Shown: positions 28,352 to 37,425 of the stretch, in pieces
Numbering within the stretch: the first letter of the stretch is position 1
Layout of the letters: the number at the start of each line of letters is the position of its first letter
Source: Chryseobacterium sp. PMSZPI
GTDB lineage: Bacteria; Bacteroidota; Bacteroidia; Flavobacteriales; Weeksellaceae
Length of the DNA: 64,000 nucleotides
Direction: 5' to 3'
NCBI RefSeq assembly: GCF_002835665.1
Contig: NZ_PIZV01000079.1
Span: forward strand, 27,511 to 91,510
Translations under genes and position numbers: made by a program
Notes under the pieces: model-generated
Databases searched by the model: none
The model's input: the letters and a program-made list of their open reading frames with translations, nothing else
What the model was told of the DNA's origin: nothing

Positions 28352-29413
28352 TTACTGGAACGCTAGAATTACAGCTCCTGTAATTAATAGGTTTACCAAT
28401 GCCATTGGGATTAATGTTTTCCATCCTAAGTGCATTAACTGGTCATATCTGAATCTTGGAAGCGTCCATCTGATCCACATGAAGATCAAGATTCCGATTA
28501 CCGTTTTCGTCAAGAATGCTACGATACTCAAGATTCCTGCAGTATTTTCACCCCAGTTCTGAGTTACCCATTCAATACCAGGATAGTTATACCCTCCGAA
28601 GAAAAGAACTACCATGAAAGCATTAGAGATAAACATGTTCACGTATTCTCCGAACATATACAACCCTAACTTCATGGAAGAATATTCTGTAGAGTATCCT
28701 GTTACCAATTCAGATTCACACTCAGGTAAATCGAACGGGTGTCTGTTTGTTTCTGCTAAAGCGGCTACAAAGAATACAAGGAAAGCGATTGGCTGGTAGA
28801 AAATATTCCAGTTCATACCCGAAACCCAAGGAATGATTCCCCATAGCTTACCATGAGTCTGGTTTTCAGTGATAACTTTTAAATCTAAACTCCCTGACAT
28901 CATGATGATAGAAAGAAGTGCCAATCCCATTGCCAATTCATAAGAAATCATCTGAGAAGAAGCACGAATAGCACCTAATAATGAATATTTGTTGTTCGAA
29001 GCCCAACCTCCGATCATAATTCCATACACCCCGATGGAAGCCATTCCGATGATGAAAAGTACACCAACGTCAATATTAGCCACCTGAAGATCAAAAGAAG
29101 TACCTGCAATATTTAAACTTTTACCCCAAGGAATAACGGCCCCGGTGATTAGTGAAATAAACATTACTAAAGCCGGTCCCAATACGAAAAGGAATTTTTC
29201 AGCATTAGCAGGCGTAAAGTCTTCCTTAAAGAAGAATTTACCACCGTCAGCAAGAGGTTGCAGTAATCCGAAAGGTCCGGCTCTGTTAGGACCAATTCTA
29301 TCCTGCATGATAGAGGCAACTTTTCTTTCTGCCCAGGTAGAGTAGGCTGCAATCGTTAACGAAAGCAGGAAAAGTGCTAGTACAAGTATAAGTTTAAATG
29401 TAAGTAAATCCAT
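28352..29413 (-). CDS. nuoH: NADH-quinone oxidoreductase subunit H
   Basis: The product is 353 aa with about eight membrane helices. Motifs AERKVASIMQDRIGPNRAGP and AETNRHPFDLPECESELV are diagnostic for NuoH, the subunit at the quinone entry site linking the two arms of complex I. Length is normal. It is separated from nuoG by a 96-bp repeat spacer. Confidence 0.96.
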   Translation of the reverse strand: MDLLTFKLILVLALFLLSLTIAAYSTWAERKVASIMQDRIGPNRAGPFGLLQPLADGGKFFFKEDFTPANAEKFLFVLGPALVMFISLITGAVIPWGKSLNIAGTSFDLQVANIDVGVLFIIGMASIGVYGIMIGGWASNNKYSLLGAIRASSQMISYELAMGLALLSIIMMSGSLDLKVITENQTHGKLWGIIPWVSGMNWNIFYQPIAFLVFFVAALAETNRHPFDLPECESELVTGYSTEYSSMKLGLYMFGEYVNMFISNAFMVVLFFGGYNYPGIEWVTQNWGENTAGILSIVAFLTKTVIGILIFMWIRWTLPRFRYDQLMHLGWKTLIPMALVNLLITGAVILAFQ

Positions 29414-29509
29414 TTTTGTTTTAAAGATTTTTAGATGTGAGATGTCAGATACTAGATATGAGGTTAAGTCTGATGTCTTGTGTCTGAAATCTAATTGTCT
29501 TTATTAAAA
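29414..29509 (-). repeat. Intercistronic repeat spacer, nuoG-nuoH
   Basis: Contains GATGTGAGATGTCAGATACT and inverted CTGATGTCTTGTGTCTGAAA words that can pair. The vocabulary resembles the spacer at 34964. Confidence 0.45.
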
Positions 29510-30508
29510 TTATTTTTCGTCTTTTTCACTGATTTCCTTAGCCATCGGATTGTCTAAAACTCTTAGCTCGTCTTTTGGCTTTTCGTAGTGGTTCAATGAA
29601 ATTACAGAATGTCTGTCGATGTGTCTAGGACCTTCGATGTTCCAGTCTGATAATGCTTTTCTTTCGAAACGGCATGTATCACAAATGAATTCTTCAACTT
29701 CACCCCACTGGTCTTTTCTTGCCGTTACTCTTACGATTTCTTCACCTTTCATCCATACTACAGCTTTTCCGGAACATTTATCACATTTGCAAGAAGCATT
29801 CATTGGTTTTGTAAACCATACTCTGCTGGCAAAACGAGCAGTTCTGTCCGTTAATGCTCCTACAGGGCAAACATCGATAACGTTTCCGATGAAGTCATTG
29901 TCTAAAGCTTTATTTAAATAGGTTGAAATTTCAGCGTGATCTCCTCTGAAAAGGATACCATGCTCTCTTTCACCTGTCAATTGATTAGCCGCTAATACAC
30001 ATCTGGCACAAAGAATACAACGGTTCATGTTCAATTTGATGTGTGGTCCAAGATCATCAGCTTCGTAAGTATTTCTTTCGAATTCTGTTCTTGTACTTTC
30101 TACACCATGCTCATATCCTAAGTCCTGAAGGTGGCATTCTCCTGCCTGATCACAGATAGGGCAGTCCAGCGGGTGATTTACCAATAAAAATTCGGTCACC
30201 GCTTTTCTTCCTTCCTGAGCTTTCTCAGAAGTAAGGTTTTTAACTTCCATACCGTCCATAACGTTCGTTCTGCAACTTGCTACCAATTTCGGCATAGGAC
30301 GCGGATCAGCTTCAGATCCTTTAGAAACTTCCACAAGACAAGTTCTGCATCTTCCTCCACTGGTCTCTAATTTGCTATAGTAACACATAGCAGGAGGTAC
30401 AGATTTTCCACCGATTTGTCTTGCCGCTTCCAAAATAGAAGTACCAGGCAAAACTTCGGTAGTCTGGCCGTCTATAGTTATTTTGAATTTTTTAACTTCT
30501 TCGCTCAT
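29510..30508 (-). CDS. nuoG: NADH-quinone oxidoreductase subunit G, short flavobacterial form
   Basis: The product is 332 aa, far shorter than the roughly 900-aa enterobacterial NuoG. It keeps the N-terminal 2Fe-2S site (CYYSKLETSGGRCRTC ... C), the His/Cys N5-type motif (HPLDCPICDQAGECHLQD), the CILCARC...CPVGALT 4Fe-4S motif and a CKCDKC / CDTC site. The large molybdopterin-type domain is missing, as is normal in Flavobacteriia to my knowledge, so this is not a truncation. It carries electrons from NuoF/E to NuoI. A beta-barrel gene separates it from nuoF. Confidence 0.93.
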   Translation of the reverse strand: MSEEVKKFKITIDGQTTEVLPGTSILEAARQIGGKSVPPAMCYYSKLETSGGRCRTCLVEVSKGSEADPRPMPKLVASCRTNVMDGMEVKNLTSEKAQEGRKAVTEFLLVNHPLDCPICDQAGECHLQDLGYEHGVESTRTEFERNTYEADDLGPHIKLNMNRCILCARCVLAANQLTGEREHGILFRGDHAEISTYLNKALDNDFIGNVIDVCPVGALTDRTARFASRVWFTKPMNASCKCDKCSGKAVVWMKGEEIVRVTARKDQWGEVEEFICDTCRFERKALSDWNIEGPRHIDRHSVISLNHYEKPKDELRVLDNPMAKEISEKDEK

Positions 30509-30549
30509 ATGATATGCTTTAAGCTTTATGCATTAAGCAATAGGCTTTG

Positions 30550-31422
30550 TTATTTATATTTTTTCGTATTAAATGTATATCCAATTCCTGCAAGAATTTG
30601 TCCGAAAACAAAATCCTGTTGGGCTTTGTCAGGCTTGTTGTTCAATGTAGTCTTAATGTCCCACATATTGATATAACCGGCTTTTCCTTCTAATCTTACC
30701 ATTACATGATCCCACAAAACTAAGTTAAGACTGGCTCTTACATCAGTTCCAAGGCCTGCTACGTGGAAACGGTCACTTCTTTCATTACCAAAAAGTTTTA
30801 CATTACTTTTCGGGAACATAAATCCGATACCGGCTCCGTAAGACCAAACCAAATCAACATTTTTCTTATTGATAAGACTTTGATATTTTTCAAGACCCAA
30901 GTTTTCATAATTAAGCCCGTCTGTATGTTCAAAAGTAAGGAACTTCTCATCTGCCAGGTTTACCTGTCCGTTTTGAACCATTGCTGCATATTGAGGATCT
31001 GAAATATGACCTTTGAAGCCTACAGTCTGGTTCTGATCCATCACATATTTCATGTGGTCAATTCCAAGAACAAGTGCCAAATTATCTTTGATAAAATAAC
31101 CCGCTCTGAAGTTATACTGTACAACGGTAAACCATCCCGGATTGATATAAACAATACCAAATTTGGTAGGTCTGTCCTGTGCCGTTACATTATTCAGCTG
31201 AAAATCGTAACCATTTCCTGAGAAACGGATATCAGAATTACTAAATATAGCTCTGTTCCATCCAAAGAAAACGAACATTTGTCCTTTTTTGCTTAAAGGT
31301 TCCGGTTTTTTAGAAACAGGAGTTTTAAACAGATCTGCATTATTTTCTACTAATAAAGAATCTTTCTTTTGTCCGAAAACAAAACTCGACATCATTAAGC
31401 CGACAACCAATAACTTTTTCAT
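30550..31422 (-). CDS. Outer-membrane beta-barrel-like protein inside the nuo operon
   Basis: The product is 290 aa with a signal peptide (ending FVFGQ, about residue 18). A linker with a KKPEPLSKKGQ stretch is followed by alternating strands typical of small outer-membrane barrels (MFVFFGWNRAIFS, FRAGYFIKDNLALVLGIDHM, IGFMFPKSNV, FGQILAGIGYTFN). Its ATG follows the nuoF stop codon directly (TAG then ATG), so it is probably translated with nuoF. It has no known link to complex I. Function is unknown. Confidence 0.75.
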   Translation of the reverse strand: MKKLLVVGLMMSSFVFGQKKDSLLVENNADLFKTPVSKKPEPLSKKGQMFVFFGWNRAIFSNSDIRFSGNGYDFQLNNVTAQDRPTKFGIVYINPGWFTVVQYNFRAGYFIKDNLALVLGIDHMKYVMDQNQTVGFKGHISDPQYAAMVQNGQVNLADEKFLTFEHTDGLNYENLGLEKYQSLINKKNVDLVWSYGAGIGFMFPKSNVKLFGNERSDRFHVAGLGTDVRASLNLVLWDHVMVRLEGKAGYINMWDIKTTLNNKPDKAQQDFVFGQILAGIGYTFNTKKYK

Positions 31423-32781
31423 CTATGCATTTTTTTCAACAGCCGGAATAGGATCTGCATAATGTGCTAATCCATAATTTTGAGTTTGAGACAACTCAGG
31501 GTTTTTCACGTGCCATTCAAATTCATCTCTGAAATGACGTATGGCTGCTGCAACCGGCCAAGCTGCGGCATCACCTAATGGACAGATCGTATTTCCTTCG
31601 ATTTTTCTCTGGATATCCCAAAGTAGATCGATATCTTCCATTTTTCCTTCTCCTTTCTCGATTTTTTTCAAAATCTTGTACATCCATCCTGTACCTTCAC
31701 GGCACGGAGTACATTGCCCGCAACTTTCATGGTTATAGAATCTTGCTAAAGTCATCGTGTGTTCTACAATACACTGGTCTTCATCCAAAACGATGAAACC
31801 TCCTGAACCCATCATGGTTCCGGTAGCAAAACCACCGTCAGCCAATGATTCATAGTTCATATATCTTGGCTCTCCGTTTACGGTTCTCAACAATAAGTTT
31901 GCTGGAACAATCGGAACAGAACTTCCTCCAGGAATACAAGCCTTTAATTTTTTACCATCTTTAATACCACCGCAATATTCATCAGAATAGATGAATTCTT
32001 CTACTGTAATGGTCATATCAATTTCGTATACCCCCGGTTTGTTGATGTTTCCACAAGCAGAAATTAATTTTGTACCTGTTGATCTTCCAACTCCGATTTT
32101 TGCATACTCAGCACCTGTAATATCAATGATTGGAACAATTGCTGCAATAGACTCAACGTTGTTTACCACCGTTGGTCTCTCCCAAAGACCTTTTACAGCC
32201 GGGAATGGCGGTTTTAATCTTGGGTTACCTCTTTTTCCTTCAAGGGATTCAAGCAATGCAGTTTCTTCACCACAGATGTATGCTCCACCACCTCTCTGTA
32301 CATAGATTTCAAGATCGAAACCTGTTCCTAAAATATTTTTACCTAAAAATCCTGCTGCTTTAGCTTCTTCAATTGCTTCTTCAAGGATATCCGGAATCCA
32401 TGAATATTCTCCACGGATGTAGATATAAGAAGTGTTAGAACCTAAACAGTACGATGAAATTAGCATTCCTTCAATCAATAGGTGAGGAAGGAACTCCATC
32501 AGATATCTGTCCTTGAATGTTCCAGGCTCAGATTCATCTGCATTGACCACAAGGTGTCTTGGAACGCCTTCCGGTTTTGCCAAAAAGCTCCATTTCATCC
32601 CTGTAGGGAATCCAGCTCCACCACGACCTCTTAATCCTGAAGCTTTTACTTCTTCAAGAATTTCGTCAGGAGTCATTTTCAAGGCTTTTTCAGCTGCAGT
32701 ATAACCTCCCTGTTTACGGTAAGTTTCAAAGTAGCGGATACCTTCTATATGTGCGTCTTTAAGTAAAAGTTTTTTACTCAT
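31423..32781 (-). CDS. nuoF: NADH-quinone oxidoreductase subunit F
   Basis: The product is 452 aa. The NADH/FMN site shows GRGGAGFPTGMKW and VVNADESEPGTFKDR, and the 4Fe-4S (N3) motif is ESCGQCTPCREG. It oxidises NADH at the tip of the peripheral arm with NuoE. In most genomes nuoE and nuoF are adjacent; here an ATPase/TOPRIM gene pair lies between them, with only a 2-nt gap between the TOPRIM stop and this start. Confidence 0.96.
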   Translation of the reverse strand: MSKKLLLKDAHIEGIRYFETYRKQGGYTAAEKALKMTPDEILEEVKASGLRGRGGAGFPTGMKWSFLAKPEGVPRHLVVNADESEPGTFKDRYLMEFLPHLLIEGMLISSYCLGSNTSYIYIRGEYSWIPDILEEAIEEAKAAGFLGKNILGTGFDLEIYVQRGGGAYICGEETALLESLEGKRGNPRLKPPFPAVKGLWERPTVVNNVESIAAIVPIIDITGAEYAKIGVGRSTGTKLISACGNINKPGVYEIDMTITVEEFIYSDEYCGGIKDGKKLKACIPGGSSVPIVPANLLLRTVNGEPRYMNYESLADGGFATGTMMGSGGFIVLDEDQCIVEHTMTLARFYNHESCGQCTPCREGTGWMYKILKKIEKGEGKMEDIDLLWDIQRKIEGNTICPLGDAAAWPVAAAIRHFRDEFEWHVKNPELSQTQNYGLAHYADPIPAVEKNA

Positions 32782-32783
32782 TA

Positions 32784-33419
32784 CTAATTATTAAATAAAT
32801 TATCTTCTATAAACTTTAGTAGTTTATCTAAATTTTCGTTTTTATCTCTTTCAAATTCCCAAATACCATTATCATCATATTGGTATTTTGAAGAAGATTT
32901 ATAATCCCATTTTTCACTCCTGTGTTCCTTAAATAAATCTATTTTAGAAAACAAAAATGCTTTTTGAGCAGGTAAATTAATTTTATCAACATTTGATGCT
33001 TTAGTACATTCAATCATGGTATTCCAACAACTATCAAAGAAATTAAATTCTTCTTTCAAACAAGTATTTAGAAGATCTTCTAAGAGACCTTCGTTTTGAT
33101 CGTCAAATGGTAGAAGAAATATGGATAATTGAATATTTAAGCCATTACCTACTGCTTGATATTCATCTAATCTTTTTTCTCTTCCTCCTTTTGAAACAGA
33201 ATTATTAAAATCGGTGTCAAATATTATCAAATTTTTTGCTCCTTCAGAACGTCTTCTCTCGTTAATCAGTAAAGGATTATCTTTCAATTTGTCTTTACCT
33301 TTAACATCTATAACTAATTCCGGATCGCTAATCCCAAAGAATTGCAAAAGTAGAAAATCTATAAAATTTTTATCAGATTCTCCTTCTACAAATATTTTAT
33401 TTAGGCTATATTCTTTCAT
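32784..33419 (-). CDS. TOPRIM-like (DUF3226-type) protein, partner of the upstream ATPase
   Basis: The product is 211 aa. The start VEGESDKNF carries the TOPRIM Glu (E12), and IIFDTDF gives the DxD pair (D68, D70), the expected metal-binding layout of a TOPRIM nuclease or toxin. Overall it resembles DUF3226 (assignment from memory). The ATG overlaps the ATPase stop (TAATG), and the gene ends 2 nt before nuoF. The AT-rich codon use differs from the nuo genes around it, suggesting acquisition. By analogy with PARIS AriB or the nuclease half of OLD proteins it may be the effector of a defence pair (inference). Confidence 0.72.
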   Translation of the reverse strand: MKEYSLNKIFVEGESDKNFIDFLLLQFFGISDPELVIDVKGKDKLKDNPLLINERRRSEGAKNLIIFDTDFNNSVSKGGREKRLDEYQAVGNGLNIQLSIFLLPFDDQNEGLLEDLLNTCLKEEFNFFDSCWNTMIECTKASNVDKINLPAQKAFLFSKIDLFKEHRSEKWDYKSSSKYQYDDNGIWEFERDKNENLDKLLKFIEDNLFNN

Positions 33420-34444
33420 TATGCTCTTAGCTCAATATTTGAATATAGTCCAGCTTCTATATTTTCAAAATTATAGGTTGTACTATAAATTTTATCTTGC
33501 TCTCCTTCTTGTAGGCTAATTAATCTTATATCTCTTTGTTCATTTAATTGCTTACTTGCTTCGTAAAATGCCTGAATACATTCGTTAGAATGAGTCGTAG
33601 CAAATATTTGTACATCTAATTCAGTACAAATTTTCAAAATATTTATCCAAAAATCTTTCTGTCTCGAATAATGAATACCAGTCTCTATTTCGTCAATCAT
33701 TATTCTCTTCCCTTTTAATGAAAGAACCTTTAAAGCTATATAGAAAATTCTTTTAAAACCATCACCAAGGTAATTTACAGGAACAAACTCATCTTTGTCT
33801 TTAAAGCTTAAAAGAAATACATTTTCTAAATCATCAAAATTTTGACGAAGTTCAACATCCATAATATTATCATCGATAACTTGTAATGTTTTAACTAAAT
33901 TTTCCTTATCACTTTTAGTTTTAATATTGTAATAAAGCTGAAAAATATCTTTTTCATAAGTTGAGTTAAAGGCAATAAAAGAAAAATTGAAATCTTTTTT
34001 ATCGTTTAAAACATAGTTTTGTATAATCTTATAAAATGATTTACTATATAAAGACAACCAACGATCTCCTTTATTATCGATTATAATTCTATCGGTTAAA
34101 TCTTCATTAAAATAAAAAGAAATAGCTTCTTTATTATTTTTTAAAAAATTCTTCTTAAATAAACTATAATATTTGTTAGCAAGAACCTCATTACTTCTAA
34201 AATCGGACTTAATTAATTCATTTGAATTTTCAATTTTTATTAAACTTCTTTTCTCCAAAATATTAATCCAATTATCTAATAAAACTGAATCATCTGAATT
34301 AATCAAAAGAGATTCAAGAAAACAAGTTTTTCCAACATTATTATCACCAACAATTAAATTAAATTGACCAATATCCTTTATTTCAAGAGAGTCAAACTTC
34401 TTGAAATTTTCTACTTTAAAATATGTAAGATGTTGGTTCTCCAT
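33419..34444 (-). CDS. AAA/ABC-type ATPase of OLD/PARIS style, nuoE-nuoF insertion
   Basis: The product is 341 aa. The N-terminus YFKVENFKKF is typical of SMC/RecF/OLD-type ATPases. Walker A is GDNNVGKT (33-40), the signature-like GDGFKRIFYIAL follows, Walker B is IMIDE (D251, E252) and the switch His is in ATTHS (H285). There is no fused TOPRIM domain; the next gene supplies one. It starts 9 nt after nuoE and is translationally coupled to the TOPRIM gene. Such split ATPase plus TOPRIM pairs are found in anti-phage systems; a defence role here is inferred. Confidence 0.78.
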   Translation of the reverse strand: MENQHLTYFKVENFKKFDSLEIKDIGQFNLIVGDNNVGKTCFLESLLINSDDSVLLDNWINILEKRSLIKIENSNELIKSDFRSNEVLANKYYSLFKKNFLKNNKEAISFYFNEDLTDRIIIDNKGDRWLSLYSKSFYKIIQNYVLNDKKDFNFSFIAFNSTYEKDIFQLYYNIKTKSDKENLVKTLQVIDDNIMDVELRQNFDDLENVFLLSFKDKDEFVPVNYLGDGFKRIFYIALKVLSLKGKRIMIDEIETGIHYSRQKDFWINILKICTELDVQIFATTHSNECIQAFYEASKQLNEQRDIRLISLQEGEQDKIYSTTYNFENIEAGLYSNIELRA

Positions 34445-34453
34445 ATAATTATA

Positions 34454-34963
34454 TTAGTCTAAAGCAAGTTGTCCCTGTCTGCACAGCTCAAGGATTTCGT
34501 CTACTTTTTCTATCGTTAAATTTTCATGAAAGAACTTACCTAACTGTAACATTGGGGCATAACCACATGCTCCAAGACATTCAGCTGGTTTTAAAGTGAA
34601 CATACCATCTTCAGTAGTTTCTCCGTCCTTAATGTTCAGTTTCGTTCTGATATGATCAAGGATTTTTTCGCTTCCACAAACCATACAAGGCCCTGTTCTG
34701 CAAACTTCCAAAACATATTTACCCACCGGCTTCATATTGAACATGGTATAGAAAGTAGCCACTTCGTATACTTCGATCGGTTTGATACTTAATAGTCCGG
34801 CAACATAATCCATCACAGGAACGTCTAACCATCCTCCGAATTCTTTTTGTGCCAGGTGAAGTACAGGAAGAAGAGCAGATTTCTGTCTTCCTTCAGGATA
34901 TCTTGCGATAATTTTGTGTACCTGTGCTAAACTTTCCGGTTTAAAAGCTATTGTTTCGCTCAT
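34454..34963 (-). CDS. nuoE: NADH-quinone oxidoreductase subunit E
   Basis: The product is 169 aa of thioredoxin-like fold. The four ligands of the N1a 2Fe-2S cluster are visible in CRTGPCMVCG and ECLGACGYAP. It pairs with NuoF in the NADH dehydrogenase module. The usual neighbour nuoF is displaced by the two-gene cassette that follows after 9 nt. Confidence 0.95.
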   Translation of the reverse strand: MSETIAFKPESLAQVHKIIARYPEGRQKSALLPVLHLAQKEFGGWLDVPVMDYVAGLLSIKPIEVYEVATFYTMFNMKPVGKYVLEVCRTGPCMVCGSEKILDHIRTKLNIKDGETTEDGMFTLKPAECLGACGYAPMLQLGKFFHENLTIEKVDEILELCRQGQLALD

Positions 34964-35067
34964 TTTTTATCTAAGATTTCAGATGCCAGATTTCAGACAT
35001 CAGATTTTAAATTTATATATAAAGCGAAGAGTCTAACATCTGAAATCTGATGTCTGACATCTTCTTT
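34964..35067 (-). repeat. Intercistronic inverted-repeat spacer, nuoD-nuoE
   Basis: Left half CAGATTTCAGACATCAGA and right half CATCTGAAATCTGATGTCTG are near inverted copies, so the transcript can fold into a long hairpin of about 100 nt. The words match the spacer at 29414. Confidence 0.55.
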
Positions 35068-36291
35068 TTATGCGTCTAATTCTCCCGCAATAATATTCAT
35101 ACTACACATCGTTACAATGGCGTCCGAAATCACAGAACCTGTAATCATTTCAGGATATGCCTGATAGTAGATGAAACAAGGTCTTCTGAAGTGAAGTCTG
35201 TAAGGACTTCTTCCTCCGTCACTCACAAGATAGAAACCTAATTCTCCGTTTCCACCTTCTACTGCATGGTAAACTTCTCCTTTCGGTACATCGGTTTCGC
35301 CCATTACAATTTTGAAGTGATAAATCAAAGCTTCCATTTTTTGATATACATCTGCCTTTTCAGGAAGATAGAAATCAGGAACATCCGCATGGAATGGTCC
35401 TTCCGGAAGATTTTCGTATGCTTGTTTGATTATTTTAATGGATTCCCAGATTTCCTGTTGACGAACCATGAAACGGTCGTAAGTGTCTCCTGAAGTTCCT
35501 ACAGGAATAATGAAGTCGAAATCTTCGTATGAGGAATAAGGTTGTGCAACTCTCACATCGTAATCTACACCTGCTGCACGTAAGTTAGGACCAGTGAAAC
35601 CATAACTTAAAGCTCTTTCAGCAGAAATAGCTCCAGTACCGATGGTTCTGTCCATGAAAATTCTGTTTCTCTCTAAAAGTGTACAGAATTCTTTAAATCT
35701 ACCAGGGAATGTTTTTAAGAAATCCTGTAATAACTCATGGAACTTAGGAGTGAAATCTCTTTCAAATCCTCCGATTCTTCCCATGTTAGTTGTCATCCTC
35801 GCCCCGCAGATCTGCTCATACATATCATAAATACGTTCTCTTTCGATAAACATATAAGTAAGACCTGTAATTGCTCCTGAGTCCATCCCGGTAACCCCGT
35901 TACAGATCAGGTGGTCACCGATTCTTGCAAGCTCCATCAGGATAACACGCATATAGTCTACACGCTTTGGAACTTTAACGCCAATCAGCTTTTCCACTGT
36001 CATATGCCAACCAAGGTTATTGATGGGTGCAGAACAGTAATTCATACGGTCAGTAAGGGTAGTGATCTGAGAGTAATTTCTTCTTTCAGAAATTTTTTCA
36101 AATGCTCTGTGGATATATCCAACCGTTTGCTCAGCATGAAGGATTCTTTCTCCGTCCATCGTTAAGATATTCTGGAAAATCCCGTGAGTAGCAGGGTGGG
36201 TAGGTCCTAGATTCAGGGTATATAATTGTCCGTCAATCTGTTCCTTACTTTCGTACTGGTTTAGTATATTAGATAATGAGTTATCTTTCAT
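35068..36291 (-). CDS. nuoD: NADH-quinone oxidoreductase subunit D
   Basis: The start at 36291 gives MKDNSLSNILNQYESKEQ, 407 aa; the longer frame from 36336 adds 15 residues read from the repeat spacer and is rejected. Motif LGPTHPATHG and the C-terminal ISDAIVTMCSMNIIAGELD identify NuoD, which forms the quinone-binding cavity with NuoB. It is separate from nuoC, unlike the fused nuoCD of enterobacteria. Confidence 0.95.
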   Translation of the reverse strand: MKDNSLSNILNQYESKEQIDGQLYTLNLGPTHPATHGIFQNILTMDGERILHAEQTVGYIHRAFEKISERRNYSQITTLTDRMNYCSAPINNLGWHMTVEKLIGVKVPKRVDYMRVILMELARIGDHLICNGVTGMDSGAITGLTYMFIERERIYDMYEQICGARMTTNMGRIGGFERDFTPKFHELLQDFLKTFPGRFKEFCTLLERNRIFMDRTIGTGAISAERALSYGFTGPNLRAAGVDYDVRVAQPYSSYEDFDFIIPVGTSGDTYDRFMVRQQEIWESIKIIKQAYENLPEGPFHADVPDFYLPEKADVYQKMEALIYHFKIVMGETDVPKGEVYHAVEGGNGELGFYLVSDGGRSPYRLHFRRPCFIYYQAYPEMITGSVISDAIVTMCSMNIIAGELDA

Positions 36292-36363
36292 AATATATTT
36301 AGATTTGAGATTTGAAATTTGAATGGTTAACTTCAAATCTCAAATATCCAATTTCAAATTTAT
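36292..36363 (-). repeat. Intercistronic repeat spacer, nuoC-nuoD
   Basis: GATTTGAGATTTGAAATTTG on one side and CTTCAAATCTCAAATATCC on the other form an imperfect hairpin around GGTTAAC. It is another copy of the nuo spacer type. Confidence 0.5.
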
Positions 36364-36858
36364 TTATCTTCCGAACATATTATCGTTCTTGTCGGTTCTG
36401 GTACCGTCTTCAAGGCGATATTCCTTCAACATTGGGTGGTATCCAAGATCTTCCATATTCAAGATAGGTCTAAGATCCGGGTGTCCTTTAAATTTAATTC
36501 CATAAAAATCATACGTTTCTCTCTCCATCCAGTTAGCTCCCGCATATAAATCCGTAAGAGAATCCACTTCAATATTTTCTCTGGACATAAAGATTTTCAG
36601 ACGTAATCTGAAATTGGTCATCATGTTGTGCAAATGATATACAACTCCGATTTCTTTTTCCGGGAATTCAGGATAGTGGATACCACAAACATCAGTAAGG
36701 AAGTTGATCTCCAAAGATGAATCTTTAAGATAGTGTATGATCTTTTTGATGTCTTCTTTCTTTACTTCAATCGTCAGCATGCCATAAGGCTCTGAACTTG
36801 AAATAACAGATTCCGGAAATTCTCTTGTGATTGCTTCTAATACAAATTCGTTTGTCAT
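36364..36858 (-). CDS. nuoC: NADH-quinone oxidoreductase subunit C
   Basis: The product is 164 aa and matches the 30-kDa subunit, with the motif ERETYDFYGIKFKGHPDLRP. It is a peripheral-arm scaffold with NuoD. It starts 6 nt after nuoB. Confidence 0.94.
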   Translation of the reverse strand: MTNEFVLEAITREFPESVISSSEPYGMLTIEVKKEDIKKIIHYLKDSSLEINFLTDVCGIHYPEFPEKEIGVVYHLHNMMTNFRLRLKIFMSRENIEVDSLTDLYAGANWMERETYDFYGIKFKGHPDLRPILNMEDLGYHPMLKEYRLEDGTRTDKNDNMFGR

Positions 36859-36864
36859 TTCCGT

Positions 36865-37425
36865 TTAGTTGCTTATGTTGTAAGAATCTAATAATTTCTG
36901 ATATTCAGGCATATCTCTTCTTCTGATGCTTTCGCTTTCTGCAAGAGCCTGTACCTGCATTACTCCTTCAATGATTTGTTCAGGTCTTGGAGGACATCCG
37001 GGAACATAAACGTCAACCGGAATAATCTTATCAATTCCCTGAAGTACAGAATACGTATCAAAAATACCACCGCTGGAAGCACAAGCTCCCACTGCAACTA
37101 CCCATTTCGGCTCAGCCATCTGAGTGTATACTTCTTTTAGGACTGGTCCTAATTTCTTTGATATAGTTCCGCAAACCATCAGCATATCTGCTTGTCTTGG
37201 GGAGAAAGAGTTTCTTTCCATACCAAACCTTGAAGCATCATAAGTAGGGTTCAGGGTAGCCATAAACTCGATACCACAACAAGAGGTAGCAAATGGCAAT
37301 GGCCAAAGTGAAAACTTTCTTGCCATTCCGATTACACTGCTCAGTTTTGTTGCGAAAAACCCTTCTCCTTCATATCCTTCGGGAGCAGGTGCATCTGTTC
37401 TTATTACTGGTTTTTTATCTGACAT
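36865..37425 (-). CDS. nuoB: NADH-quinone oxidoreductase subunit B
   Basis: The product is 186 aa. Cys ligands of cluster N2 are in ATSCCGIEFMA, GACASSGG and PGCPPRPE. N2 is the last cluster before the quinone. The gene is separated from nuoA by a 102-bp spacer with repeated AAATATTTAAAGATTAAA units. Confidence 0.96.
   Translation of the reverse strand: MSDKKPVIRTDAPAPEGYEGEGFFATKLSSVIGMARKFSLWPLPFATSCCGIEFMATLNPTYDASRFGMERNSFSPRQADMLMVCGTISKKLGPVLKEVYTQMAEPKWVVAVGACASSGGIFDTYSVLQGIDKIIPVDVYVPGCPPRPEQIIEGVMQVQALAESESIRRRDMPEYQKLLDSYNISN

Noticed and set aside
29510..30508. NuoG appearing truncated
   Set aside because: The iron-sulfur modules are complete and the short form is, to my knowledge, the normal one in Flavobacteriia.
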